Below are positions 1 to 11,620 of a DNA stretch of 64,000 nt, one piece after another. This DNA is from Anaeramoeba flamelloides (taxonomy: Eukaryota; Metamonada; Anaeramoebidae): the NCBI GenBank assembly GCA_027625915.1, contig JANTQA010000047.1, forward strand, positions 6,324,001 to 6,388,000, read 5' to 3'. The position numbers and the translations under genes are program-made. The notes beneath the pieces were generated by a model. That model saw only the letters and a list, made by a program, of their open reading frames with translations, did no database searches and was not told the DNA's origin. The first letter of the stretch is position 1. The number at the start of each line of letters is the position of its first letter.

Positions 1-980
1 ATAATAATAACAAAGTAAAAATGAAAAAAATGAAGAATTCGAAAAAATAATGAAATGAGAAATTTGACTCTATTATTTTTTCAAAATTAAAAATTTTGCA
101 AAATAATTTTAATTCAAAAAAAAATATTTAAAATCCATTAATAAAACTTCAAAATACAAGAAATTAAGTATGATATGTTAAAAAACATATTATTGTTGTA
201 CATTTTGTATAATTGAATTAATATTAAGAAATAATTATTGAAATAAAAAATGCCCTATATTATTGGAAATAGCTTATAGATTTTCAGACCATCTTAATAG
301 AAAAAATTCATTCTAATTAAATATTTCGTACAAGTGAATTCTAGAAAAAAATCCGATTTATTGTAAAGGGTTAGGCAAAAGATTTGTATAATCTTCTAAA
401 TAGAGAATTTTAAAGTGACTAAATTTGAGACTTCCAATTCAAAGAGTGTCTAAACTAGACACAGTCATCAGAAGTATTTTAATGTTAATTTAATTTTCTA
501 AACTAAATGAGAAATTCAAAACACCAACCCGTTTCTTTATGTTTTTTTTTGGGGTTTAAGTTTTGCCTTGATCTTTTTCATTTTTTTTTCGTGATATTTT
601 AATAAAAGTGTGTTTTTTTTTTATTTTTCAATTATCAATAAAGTGAATTAAATTATCATTCAAGTTATTTAAAAAAAAAAAAAAAAAATATGAGAACTAA
701 AAAAAATCAGGATGTTTCCACAGCTATAAAGGTGGGGGGGTCACAATCCACGCAGATAAAACAAATAAAATGGTTGAAGGCAAACAAGATCTTGTAAAGC
801 GAATTTATTAGTGAAGTAGAATAATTCAGAAAAATTAATAATAATAATTAGTATCTTTTTAACTGGTAAAATTGAGTTTTTAAATAATAAAAAAAAAACG
901 ATATAAATTTATTTGACCGATATAATGTGCAAAAATACTCTGTTTAATGTTTAACTTCTATATCTCGAATAAAACCTATA
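1..980. other. AT-rich intergenic stretch, no gene seen
   Basis: Homopolymer-rich A/T sequence with no convincing reading frame. A short G run near 733-739 stands out but has no partner. I see no RNA gene or exon here. Confidence 0.5.
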
Positions 981-984
981 TTTT

Positions 985-1480
985 TTTTTTTTTCTTATTC
1001 CAATACAACATTAAGGCAACTAATCCATAGTATAACTAAGTTCAAATCAATTTTGAAAGTAAAATCCTTTGATTTTTTTATGCCAATTTTAAATTCCATT
1101 TTGAATTTGTTAAAAATTTTTGAAAATTTTCAGAATTTATTGAGAATTTTTTATTCTATTTGTTGACAAAAATTTTCTATAAAATTGACTCAGTTATAAA
1201 TCAAGTATTTAAAATTGATCTTGAATTTTTTACTTTTCTAAATTATTCCTCACCAAACCTAAAATCCTGCATTTAAAATTAAAATCGATACTTTTTTCTT
1301 CTTGTTTCATGGCAACATCTAATTCACTGCCCAATAGTAAACCTAAGTTAAGATCGGTTTTGAATGTAATCTCCTTTATTTTTAAGTAAATTTTAAATTA
1401 GTGATTTTTAGATTAGGATTGAAATTTGAACAAAATTTTTTGAATTTTTCTCAATTTTTAGGAATTTTTTTATGATCACA
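985..1480 (+). repeat. Dispersed repeat family B, two tandem copies
   Basis: Two diverged copies lie about 310 bp apart (about 985-1190 and 1290-1480). Both carry a GGCAAC motif followed about 20 bases later by AGTATAACTAAGTT or a close variant, and then by a Ttt/Tga-rich stretch. A third copy lies near 20845-21060. There is no coding potential; the family is unclassified. Seen directly by eye; percent identity not computed. Confidence 0.55.
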
Positions 1481-1497
1481 AAAATTGTTGAATGGTT

Positions 1498-1877
1498 TGG
1501 AAAAAAAGCCAAACATAGTTTTTCATTAGGAACCTTACTGAAAAAGAAAAGTAAAATCAATAAAAAGAATAAACCAATTAATTTCAAATAATAATCCATT
1601 ATATTATTTTTCAATTAACCCAACAAATACAATTTAAATCACTTTATTATGGAAATTATTGATGTTTGTTTCGAGATATCAAAAATAGTCGATTTTTTGA
1701 ACAAATTTTTAATAATAGAATCAATCAAATAAAAATCTCATACCAAAAGATAATATTAAAAAATCTGTTATTGTGTTGAATACAAAGTTTGGTCTTTATT
1801 TATTCTTTTTTTAATTGATCATACTTTGAATTTTCAGTAATGTTCCCAATTAAATACCCTGTTGAACTTTTTTTCCT
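1498..1877. mobile_element. MITE-2 copy 1 (about 50-bp terminal inverted repeats)
   Basis: The left end starts with TTTGGAAAAAAAGCC and GGAACCTTACTGAAAA; the right end is the inverse, TTTTCAGTAATGTTCC followed by GTTGAACTTTTTTTCC. The interior matches the copy at 16173-16573 over most of its length, including TAGTCGATTTTTTGAAC. No transposase is encoded, so this is a non-autonomous element. Related sequence, including direct and inverted AAAATTTTCATT/GCTTTCC motifs, continues to about 2600. Confidence 0.7.
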
Positions 1878-2079
1878 CTCTTGTGAGATAAAAAAATTCT
1901 TTGCAAAAATTTTCTCTATTTTTTTCGAGATAAAAATATATAATTTAATTATTCCTTTTTCAGAATTTCCATTTGAAAAGTTGAACTTTAAAAACTCATC
2001 ACCAGATTTAATTATAGTTTTATTGAAGTTTCCTTTGATCAGTTAATGTAGAGGATTTCATTGAAGAAAAAAGAATTCC

Positions 2080-2600
2080 AGTTTTTTATTACCAACAATA
2101 AATGTAACTTTTCTGCATTTGATATTTTGACAACAATATATTATCTATTTTAATAATAGAACTTTTAGAAACCATCACCATATACACCTCATGTTATTAT
2201 CCTTTATTTTATTCATTTACTGTTTGTTTCTCAATAAATGGAACAAAATTTTCATTCAGCTTTCCAAAAAAATATTTTATTAATAATGTAATTTTTCAAC
2301 TGTTTACTATTTCATAAACAATTTTAATCCTTTAAGCTTCTTTAAAGATTACTGTTATTTGCAAAATAAAAAGATCAAAATTTTCAACAAGCTTTCCAAT
2401 AAAAGATTGTTTGATAATCATGTAAAATTTCAATTTTAAAATCTCAAAAGAAGCTTAAATTATTAATTTCCACCCTTTTTAGAATTGGGAACTTGATGAT
2501 TATATTAATTCTTTGAAAGTGAATATTTTTTATGGAAAGCTAAATGAAAATTTTGATCTTTTTATTATGAAATTAACAGTAATATCTAATCTCAAAAGAA
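2080..2600. repeat. MITE-2-related fragments
   Basis: Contains the motif AAAATTTTCATTCAGCTTTCC at 2249, a direct diverged copy near 2380 and an inverted copy near 2535. The same motif occurs inside the long MITE-2 copy at 61811-62420, so this looks like broken MITE-2 sequence. No gene is seen from here to 3223. Confidence 0.45.
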
Positions 2601-3223
2601 AAAGAAGGACAGGTCTTTTTAATTTGAAAAATAGGTTTTACAAATTCCATACTGATTATTTAAGCAGCAATAGGGTGATTATGAAACTTTTAAAAGTTTT
2701 TTTTAATATTTAAGTATTTAACGAATAGATTCTTTTTTTTTTTTGGAAAAATTTCGAAGAAGAACTTGTTTCAGAGAAAATAAAATCCAAATTAATCATT
2801 TTTTAACTTTATTCGATTATAATTATTTAAAAAAAATCGAATAAAGCAAAATCAAAAAAATAGTTGCATAGTGTAGTTACCAAATACAATTTTGAAAATT
2901 CCTTTTAATTTTTTATAATTTTCTTTCAAAACTTTTAGAGGTAGTCTTAAAAAAGGAATGAAAACTTGGAATGTAACTCTTACTTTTCAAAATTTGACGA
3001 ATTATTTTCATTCACCTCGTTCAAATAGATTATTTAGAGTTGTTTGAATTATAAAACTTATATAATACCTCATCAAGTGAGTGTTTGCTTAAATTCAATT
3101 CAATTTTGAACAGAGATTCTTCAATTATGTTGCTAAATAAATAGAAATCACAGTTTTTAGAATCACTTGAAAACGTTTCATTTTTTTTACTTTACTTTCC
3201 TAATTCTTTTTAATAATCATAAA

Positions 3224-4004
3224 ATGGGAGAATCACTTACTTTAACCTTTGTTGGGCCACCAGGATGTGGAAAAGGAACACAATCTGGTCTTCTCCAAAA
3301 GAAATATAAAATTGGACATCTTGTAAGCGCCTTTGATTGAAGAGAAAAAAAACCGCAACCTTTTTAGAAATGATCTTTTACTTTTGATTTTTTTTTTTTT
3401 TGATTTTTTTTTCTCTTATTAATAGTCAACTGGAGATATGCTCAGAGAAGCCATTAGACAAAAAACTCCACTTGGTAAAGAAATTGACAAAATCATCTCC
3501 AAAGGTAACTTTGTCAGTAACGAGATTGTTCGTGACTTGATTGATCAGAACTTGGACAAACCATGTAATGTCCATGGCGTAATTTTTGATGGTTACCCAA
3601 GAACACTCGAACAAGCAATAACTCTTGATCAAATACTCTCCAAGCGCGGCCAAGAATTGACAATGGCATTTGAGCTTTCAATTTCATACCCCGAATTAGT
3701 AGACCGCGTTACAGGAAGGCTAATTCATCGTGCAAGTGGCAGAATTTACCACAAATCTTTCAGCCCACCAAAAGTGCCTATGACAGACGACATCACAGGC
3801 GAGCCTTTAGTTCAAAGAAAGGATGACACCATCGAAACCTTAAATGCTCGACTCGAAAAATACTATAAAACTGGCATACCAATCCTCGATTATTATAAAA
3901 GTAAAGGCAAATTAATAACCATCAACGCTTCTTTAGGAAGAGACTACACTTGGATGATGATCCAAAAATCACTCACCAGATTAAATTTTTTTGAAAGACT
4001 TTAG
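3224..4004 (+). CDS. Adenylate kinase (two exons)
   Basis: Adenylate kinase catalyses ATP + AMP = 2 ADP and keeps adenine nucleotides in balance. Exons are 3224-3322 and 3426-4004, joined across a 103-bp intron (GTAAGC...AATAG), phase 0; the product is 225 aa. The P-loop GPPGCGKGTQ lies at residues 11-20. It is followed by STGDMLR, the AMP-site region FDGYPRT, and a full LID segment beginning GRLIHRASGRIYH, as in the long-LID type. The LID has no cysteine quartet, so it should not bind zinc. The junction HL-STGDMLR restores the family's conserved motif, which supports the splice sites. The start ATG at 3224 is preceded by an A-rich leader and is the only sensible one. The downstream neighbour on the other strand is convergent. 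I cannot tell whether it is cytosolic or organellar; no targeting peptide is visible. Confidence 0.95.
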
Positions 4005-4242
4005 ATTGGGTGCTATGTTTTTTTAGTAGTTTTTTTTTTATTTTCTTCCAAATTTGCTATTATTTTCGTTTTTAATAGTTTAGTTTTTTTTTACCTAATG
4101 TTATTTTGCTGACAACTTTGTTAATTAAATTCAGAACACTACAGTTTTTATCTTTTTTCCATTTTCTCTTTTTTCTCTTTTCTATTTCAATTTTTCCAAT
4201 AAACGAGAAAAGGGGAAAACCGGAAATATTTTAAAAAGTTTT

Positions 4243-4555
4243 TTAGCATAATTTTTGTTGTTTATCTTCATTGAAATTTAATTCGAACTGTTTTCAAAAA
4301 ACAATCAAATACTATCTTCGAATAAACTCATCATTAAAAATTTCAAATACGACTCACAAGTTTAAAAAATTGTGTTCCAATTCTCAAAGTTTCTTTTATG
4401 ATATGTGAACCATGGTCAAGAAATTTGTTCGTATATTTGATGAATTTTGGAACACTTTCTTTTAAAAAGAAATGTAGTCCTTTGGGGTAGAAACAGAAAT
4501 TGGAAAATCCAAAAGATTGTTCCAAAACCAAACAATTCAAACAAACCCAAAACAT
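4243..4555 (-). CDS. Small hypothetical protein (two exons)
   Basis: A probable 80-aa protein. Exon 1 is 4555-4358, exon 2 is 4287-4243; the 70-bp intron begins GTGAGT and ends AACAG, phase 0. The codon use (TAC CCC AAA GGA, GAC CAT GGT) is richer in G+C than the surroundings, which argues that it is coding. The predicted sequence has an aromatic, cysteine-containing N-terminus, a central stretch with YPKGLHFFLKES and LDHGSHIIKETL, and a short acidic tail ending KLC. I do not recognise the family. It ends 239 bp from the adenylate kinase stop, in convergent orientation. Upstream exons cannot be excluded, since the ATG follows an A-rich stretch with AG dinucleotides. Confidence 0.4.
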
Positions 4556-6313
4556 TTCCCTCGTTTCTTAAATTGGCTTTTGTTGTCATTAAAAAACGTT
4601 AATTATTCGGATCAACTTTCCTGGAAATTAGGGGGTATATCAGAAAAGTATCATAGTTAATGAAAAAATTCAATTTTAAGATACAATTTAGTTCCAAGCC
4701 CGTTGTTTTTATAATCGTGAAGTTGGAAAAAATATAGCAACAAATTTGAATTTTAATTTTATTTTACCAAACCAATTATTTTAAGGACAACTGTTTCAGA
4801 AGAAAAAGTGAAATTGAAGATAAAAAAACTCTTGAAAGAGTTTGGTTCTATCAGTTAGATTTAAGGTAAATATTTCTTTTACCAAAAAAATGAAAAATTT
4901 TCTAAATTTCAACCATTGTACAATTTTTATCCTTCTTTGATCCAAAAAATAATTAGATTTATTTTTTTCAGAATTTCCATTTCAAACCCATAAACACAAA
5001 CAAAAACCCCAAGTTGTTCAAAATATTTTTTACTGTTTCTTTTCAAAGTTTGAAATGTTTTTTAATTTAAAGTCGTACTTGAAAATTCTCTTCAAGCTAA
5101 TTATTTCTTCAAATTACGCTCAAAAATCTTTTTTACAATTTTTTTTTTGTTGAGTTTTGTACTGATTTTAACTTGATAATCCATAATAGTTTTAGTATAA
5201 AATTTCTTCAGAATCAAAAATATTATTGAGAAGTGGAAGTAAAATAACACAAGAACAAAATACAACCTATTTTGGAAAGAGAGTTGTTAATTTTTTGTTG
5301 TCAATATAATTTTTAATTGTCCTTTTCTTAATTAGGATCTCGAGGGTTTCATTTTAATATTAAGGCCTGGTTCACAAAAAAAAACTTTTTCTAAAAAAAA
5401 AACCAATAACAAGATTTTTATATTAGTAATGTTTTTCAAATTTTAATAATATGATAGATAAGCTTTATAATTTCCAATCAATTGAAATAACCTTTGACAA
5501 AATATTTTTAATTATTTTGATAAGTGTCCAACCTAAAATTGAAATTTATTGAAATTTGATACCAAGTATGAATATTTTAAAATCGAAGAGATAGCTTGTT
5601 TTTTTTGATTTTGAAACTGAAGTGTTCCTGTTTATTTATATGATAAAATAATTTAAAAAACTGTTTGTGATGATTATTTTGATTGAGAATAAGGTTATTA
5701 ATATTAAGATATTTTCAAAAAAGTTCCGCATATTTATTTTAAAATATATTTATTTAACCAAATCTTCAAAAAAGTATTTAAATATAAAAAAGAATTAACT
5801 AAAATTTATTAATTTATGATAATAATTCAATCGGTTTCTTAGTATTGTATTGGATAAAAGAAAAGATATTAAATTTTCTGATTTCGTTTTATCTGATATT
5901 TCTTTGAGTTAAAATTGGTGTTTATTATTTTCTTTTTGATTGAAAACAATGTTTTCATATCTTGTTGTATCCCAACAAAATTTAAAATAGAATTGAAAAC
6001 ATAAAACCGAATTTAATTCCTTTAAAAAATAATTTATACCCTTTTTATGTTTCCAGTTTTTTATTGAAATTGGCTGTAGATTATTATCTCCAAAAATAGT
6101 GTAATTTGATTTTTCCTTTTTTTGGAAATATTTCAGTGTACATATTTGGAAATAAAAACCTTAATAATTGATTGGATTGGAATTAATATTAAATTTAATT
6201 AAGTATTACCAATTAACAAATATATCCACGAACTAAGATAATTTATGAAATGTAAAAAAAAAATGCCACACTTTTTTAGAAATATATAATTATCTTTGTT
6301 TCTATACAAACTA
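4556..6313. other. AT-rich intergenic stretch, no gene seen
   Basis: Long runs of A and T and many short inverted stretches, but no reading frame with coding-like composition and no repeat I could match elsewhere with confidence. Confidence 0.45.
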
Positions 6314-6830
6314 TTTTCCAGTCAAATGAACCCTGTTATAATGAGTAAATTATATATGTTTAAAGGTCTTGATCAAATTTAGAAGCATTATATTTTTTCT
6401 TGGAAATTCGAAAATTGATAACTTTTTATTTCATTTTTTCTCATTTTTTCTCATTTTACTGTTTTCGATTTTCTACGAATTAATTTATTTGCAAATGATA
6501 TTTATTTTTATTACAAGATGATATGGCAACTAAGAAAAAAGTGTTATTTTAATGATATTGAAGTTCTGAAAACAAATATAGAGAAATCCTTTTTATTTCT
6601 ATTATAATTTTCTTTGGATCTTCGATTGGTGAATCAAAATGAATTTTGTAGTTTTTCTCTATGGGCCCCCATAATTTGAGTTTTTCAATTATTAAGAAAA
6701 CTCTATTGATTTATTAGTTTTATTTCAGACTTATATCAACTATCCTTTGATATATATTATTCAACGTATTATGTATTTATTCTTCAAATGCCAATTATAA
6801 AGAATAATTGATATTTGAAAATAATTGTTG
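6314..6830 (-). mobile_element. MITE-3, diverged single copy
   Basis: Begins near TTTTCCAGTCAAATG and follows the same order of landmarks as the right-hand unit at 56854-57382: a C/T-rich TTCTCAT block, ATTACAAGATGATATGGCAAC, GAGAAATCC, ATGGGCCCCCATAA and ATTGATTTATTAGTTTTATTTC. It is clearly more diverged than the 56-57 kb copies, so probably older. The far end is not recognisable. Confidence 0.6.
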
Positions 6831-8048
6831 TGATACGTTAACAGAAACAAATTATATCTATATATTGGGGGGTTTTCGCAATAATTCTGAAAATTAAAAA
6901 ATAATTTAAAACATTTATTAAATCAATTTTATAAGAAATTAGAACAATTTAGAATTTAAATAATTCTATTTAAGGTAGAGGGTATATTACCCCCCCCTTT
7001 TTTTTTTTAAAAAAAAAATATTGTTATTAGACAATAATTGAAAAAAAATATTTTTTGGATGTCATACGATATTGGAACATTGAAACAAAGATACAGTTCG
7101 CTCTTATATTTGAGAATAAAAATAAAGTAAATCTTGTTGAATCGTTAATTTTTCATTTTTTTAAACCTTTTTTTAATTTTTATTAATTTTATTAAATTAG
7201 GTTTTGGATCTAGAGTTGCTTTAATACGATACCCGAAATAATCCCTTGAAACCGAAAAAAATTAAAAGACAGGTAATGATATGTATTTGAAACCAATATT
7301 TTCTTTGTTGAAGACCAAAAAAGAATGTTCACATTTTCAAATATACTTTTTGAAATCAAAAATAGTAAAAAAAAAATAAAAAGTACGATAACCGAGTATA
7401 TTTCTTTTTTATAGTCATAGTTCGGATGAGCTTAAATAAGTAATTACCTTGAAATTCATCCCCTATTAATATTTATTCTTATTTTACATTTTTTTACAAT
7501 TTTTTTTCATCATTATATTTTCAAATATTTTTATCGAACCATCCCCAAATAAAGAATACTAATTCAAAGATTAACGAAAGGAATTCAATTCTCAAAAAAA
7601 AACCACTCCAAATTTTCAATCCAAAAACTTAGAAAAATTGTGAAAAAATTTCAAGTATATTTGGAATAATTTTGGGTTTTCAATTAATCTGGAAAATAAA
7701 TAATTATTAAATCACAGAAATATACCCAATCAATCTTTATTTCAGAGAAATAAATAAAAAATATATATTTATTTTGTGAAATTAAACGAGAATTAGATAA
7801 ATTAAAGAAAAATAAGCTTTTTAATTTCACTTTTTGAAATTCTGTTATAAATAAGAAGAAATTGTTTAAACAAAAATTTTCCAAAGTAAAATTGTTTCGA
7901 TTTAGAATTAGAAATAAAACTTAAGTAAAGAAGAAGTAAATAAATCAAAATATACAGAATGGATCAAGAAATAATTAATATTTTTCTTTTCTGGATCAAT
8001 TTTTTTAATTGATGTGATTACATTTTTTTAATTGGTAGGTCAATATAT
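6831..8048. other. AT-rich stretch with part of repeat family D
   Basis: No gene is seen. The part from about 7780 to 8048 resembles stretches at 23800-24170 and 30240-30640 (shared order: GAATTAGATAAATTAA, AAATAAGTAATTTGTTT-like, then ATTTTTTTAATT), which I call family D. The element at 8049-9256 appears to have inserted into this copy. Confidence 0.4.
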
Positions 8049-9256
8049 TAGAGGTTTTGATGATAACATATATTATCATGATATTAAGAATAAAATCGTC
8101 ATATTATTAAAAATCGTGATTAGTCCAACTTTATCACGATAATCACATTATCGCGAAAAAATGAAAAATTATTTTTTTGAGATTACCTTAAAAAATCTTA
8201 ACTTTAATTAGGTCTTGAGACTTTTACAACACTTTCCCCTTTCATAAATGTCAGAAAGTGTTTGTAAGTGTTGTGGACTGTCTTCAAGTGTTGGAAAGTT
8301 TTGAAAGACAGAAAACTTTAAAAAGGGATTGAGTTTGGTTTGTTGTGGAAAAAAATTTTATTTCTTTTCATTTTTTTTTATAACAAAATATAAAATCTCA
8401 ACCAAAGTTTATGATCAAACTAATAATTACCCACTCCAACAATATAATTGAATATAGGATAGATGTATTTTCTTCCAATGGAGTTGTTACCTTCACCATT
8501 TTAAATAGCAAAAAAGAATAAAGAATAATTTTCCTTCTTATTGTGTTCAATCAAACAAAAACCTCTAAGCTCTAATTGTGTTTTCTGTCCAATACAAAGA
8601 TGCTCAAAGAAGAAAAAGAACAAGATGACAAATCTTTAAAAAATCTTAATAATTGGTTATCATCTGACAAGGATGTTGTGAAAGCTAATGAAAAGTTTAC
8701 CAACCCCTTTTAGCTTTCTGAGAATATTGAAAATCTTTTAACCCAAGAACACATTCTTTAAAAAACGGACAAAGGGTTGGTTGTTTTAGAAGGTCTTTTA
8801 TTCAACTCAATTTACAACACAACAATTAACTGAAAAAATAATTATTTCTATTTATTTCTTATTTTTGTTGATCTTAAAGGATCGATAGGTTTGTCAACCA
8901 AACAAAACGAAAGCACAATAAAACTCTTGGATCTGATCCCTGATTGGATCAAGAATCTTTTTTGTTGTTTTTTTCAAAGAATGACTTTTTTCACCTAATC
9001 TATTTTTTGATCAAAAAAAATTTTTTTGTCAAAATATTTCTCAATTAGCCCAAAAACCCATCAACTATTTTATCGCGATTACTTTTTAATCGCGATATTT
9101 TGGCATTTATCACGATTTTATAGAATTATCGCGATTTGTTATATTATCGCGATAATATTGAATATCGCGATTTTCTGATATTATCTCGATTTGATGGAAA
9201 TTATCGCGATTTTTGTAACTTTATCGTGAATTAATCATGTTATCATCAAAACATCT
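8049..9256. mobile_element. 1.2-kb terminal-inverted-repeat element with ATCGCGAT subterminal repeats
   Basis: The ends are TAGAGGTTTTGATGATAACAT and its inverse ATGTTATCATCAAAACATCTA. Inside both ends, most strongly on the right (9066-9225), the palindrome ATCGCGAT or a near variant recurs about ten times at irregular spacing. Subterminal repeats of this kind are typical transposase-binding sites in hAT- and Mutator-type elements. The TAGAG start fits the hAT consensus loosely, but I find no clear 8-bp target duplication. No transposase is present. The interior holds broken gene pieces (separate entry). The class is therefore inference; the terminal repeats are seen directly. Confidence 0.6.
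8600..8998 (+). pseudogene. Captured, broken gene fragment (possibly Cdt1-like)
   Basis: Two coding-like pieces lie inside the inverted-repeat element. The first (8600-8833) reads MLKEEKEQDDKSLKNLNNWL and onward for 77 codons, with an in-frame TAG and TAA. The second (8876-8998) contains STIKLLDLIPDWIKNLF in an open frame and follows an intron-like TTAAAG acceptor. The LL-x-LIPDWI pattern resembles the end of the Cdt1 C-terminal winged-helix domain (LSELLPDWL in animals), and the preceding amphipathic LSENIENLL stretch would fit. This is a weak, by-eye resemblance. Composition is richer in G+C than the surroundings. It is most likely a host gene fragment carried by a transposon and decaying. 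Confidence 0.35.
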
Positions 9257-9974
9257 ATTATATTATATATATTCTATTTCTATATTTATTAAAATATTAA
9301 TATATTTTCTTAAATAAATCAGATTAATTATTTATTTTTACATAAATTTTGGTAGTCAATATTGGTAAAGCCTTTTTATTCCCTTAAGTAACTTATTTAT
9401 TTTTGTTTTTCCAACTAAAAATTTTTTTGTAAATGATTATTTTTTTTTAACCTGGAAAAACAAAAAATAATATATTATGATTATGATATTTTTTTTAGAA
9501 TTATATTACTATTCATAAAATAAATTGTTTTTTTTTTCAATTTTAAAATTTTTAAGTTGGATTTTCAACTGAATAAAAATAATCGATCAAGTTGGAGTTT
9601 TATTGTTGATGGTTGAAAAGAGTATCTACCAAAAATTAATAAAAATTTGTTGAATAAAAGGTGTTATAAATATTTTAAGTTCATTTCTTTGTTAATGTGA
9701 ATTAAAATATTTTGGTTCAATAATTAATTGATTGAATTCTCCTTATTTTCTTTTTGATAGTATAAAAGAAAAAGAGAATCAATGAATAATAAAAAGAAAC
9801 CAATTTCAACGAAGTTAGAAAAAAAATAAAGTCTTAGTTTAAGGGGTTCTTAAATAGGAAAATTTATTTTGAATTCTTATTTTATCTCAGTAAACCTTAG
9901 TGTATTTACACTAAATCTTAAAAAAAAACTCGAAAAAAAAATGATATTAAAATTACTTTTATTCATTTAATTAA
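9257..9974. other. AT-rich intergenic stretch, no gene seen
   Basis: No reading frame of interest. Contains T-rich and A-rich runs and continuing family D-like sequence near its start. Confidence 0.4.
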
Positions 9975-10435
9975 TACAACCGTTCCAAGTCTACGATAAA
10001 ATTTTAAATAAAACACAATTGATTTTTCTATTCTAATTTACCATTTTCAAAAAATTCCGAAATAAGAGTTATTATTTTTAAAAAAATAATGATAAATTAA
10101 TAAGTTATTCATATTTTTGAAAAATCAAAAAACAATTTAAAATCCCATGAAACTTAAAAATTATCGGTCCCAAACAGCTCAAAAAAAATATCAATATTTA
10201 CTGATCTTTAAAAATTTACCTTTTTTGAACAATACTTTTAAGTGCTTTAAGAACCTTCAAATTTTTTTTTTTGATTTTCATAAATTTGAATTATAGCTCA
10301 TTTATTAAAATTTTTTTTTGAAGAATAGCTCTTATTTCGGAATTTTTTGAAAATGGAAAATAAGAATAGAAAACTCAATTGTGTTTTATTTAAAATTTTA
10401 TGGTAGACTTGGAAAGACTGTAATTAAAAAAATTC
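9975..10435. mobile_element. Foldback element with about 105-bp inverted arms
   Basis: The left arm (about 9975-10078) contains CCAAGTCTACGATAAAATTT and CCGAAATAAGAGTTATT. The right arm (about 10312-10435) contains the inverse, with AATAGCTCTTATTTCGG and TGGTAGACTTGGAAAGACTG. The arms differ at scattered positions. The 230-bp spacer is non-coding. It looks like a non-autonomous hairpin element; no target duplication is evident. Confidence 0.65.
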
Positions 10436-10668
10436 CAAAGAAAAAGGATGTTTTTAATTTAAGAATTTGGGCAAATAAGAGGGGCCAATAACTCCCCACT
10501 TAAATAATAAAAAAAAAGAAAAAGGGTGTTTTTTTTTTCTATGAAGTTTTTATTATAAGTAATTTTGGGTTGAAAATTATTATTATTTTTTTTTTCTATA
10601 AATTTATATATTGAAATGATACAAAAAAAAAAGTAATTCCTGACTTTAATGAAATATTATATCAATTA

Positions 10669-10866
10669 CAGTCAGTTTCACTTTTAAGGCAAAAACTTTC
10701 AACGAAATTTAAGGCACAATAAAAATCTCAAATTAAGGAACAAAATTTGGAATTTTATTTTTTACAATTTATTTTTACTAGAATTTGAATTTTGTGCTTT
10801 AATTTGAGATTTTTTTTGTGCCTTAAATTTGGTTGAAAGTTTGTGCCTTAAAAGTGAAACTGACTG
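10669..10866. mobile_element. MITE-1 copy a (Tc1/mariner type), 198 bp
   Basis: The ends are CAGTCAGTTTCACTTTTAAG and its inverse, flanked by TA on both sides (10667-10668 and 10867-10868). The arms run through GGCACA-type repeats (AAGGCACAA, TTTGTGCCTTAA) for about 80 bp, so the element is almost fully palindromic. The CAGT start and TA target site are the signature of Tc1/mariner elements. Other copies are at 24400, 24725, 24840 and 28396. Confidence 0.85.
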
Positions 10867-11279
10867 TATCCTTTTACTAATTTCAAAATTAGATTGGGGA
10901 GAAAATACAGATAAGCTGAATTTCAGAAATAGGGGCAGGTTTTTCATGAGAAAATATTTTTTTAATTTTTTTTTTTTTGAATAATAATATTTTTTAATAA
11001 AGTGTTTTGAGATAATAACCGATATAGAATAATAAATAAAAATATAATTTAATCATTTTATTTTTTGAAAGACCAATGAAAATAGAAAAAAATAATAAAT
11101 AAAAACTCTGCACCTAATTTTGAAATTTGGCCTAGATTAAAAAAAAACAATAAGAATTATTTACAAAAAATCGAAAATTAAAATTTTATTCAACTATTTC
11201 AAAATAATTTGTTTTATTATTATTTTATAATCCTTAAATACTTGTAAGAATTAGAAGGAGTTCTATATATTTATAAATA

Positions 11280-11620
11280 TCAATATTTTTTACTCAATTT
11301 GAAACAAATTGTTTTCTTTCAGAACAAAATCAATTTAATTTAATTCAATCGAATTTTGGTTATTTTATTATGCTCAGGATTTTTTTAGATAATTATTTTT
11401 TAATATTCTTTTTAGATTAAAATTACTTATTTGAATAATGAAAAAAATGAAAAAAAATCGTCAAGATCTCAAAAACTATTGAAAATTGACATTTCAAATT
11501 AACACAGTAAGATTCCAAGTTATAAATTCACAAAACTTTAAATTAGAAATTGAGTATCTATCTTTGGTGCTTTTATCAAAAAATGTCCTCATTTTTAAAT
11601 AAAGATTTTAAGAGATCGAT
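11280..11620 (+). repeat. Dispersed repeat family E, copy 1
   Basis: Shares the order AACAAATTGTTTTCTTTCAG, CAATTTAATTTAATTC, AAAATCGTCAAGATCTCAAAAA and GAAATTGAGTATCTATCTTTGG with 36330-36860 (same strand) and 34590-34950 (inverted). No coding potential is evident. It is probably a non-autonomous element about 0.4-0.5 kb long. Confidence 0.55.

Noticed and set aside
8600-8833. In-frame TAG and TAA in a coding-like stretch, suggesting a variant genetic code
   Set aside because: All confident genes in the window end at TAA, TAG or TGA exactly where their families end (adenylate kinase at TAG, RPP40 at TAA). Decay of a captured gene fragment is simpler.
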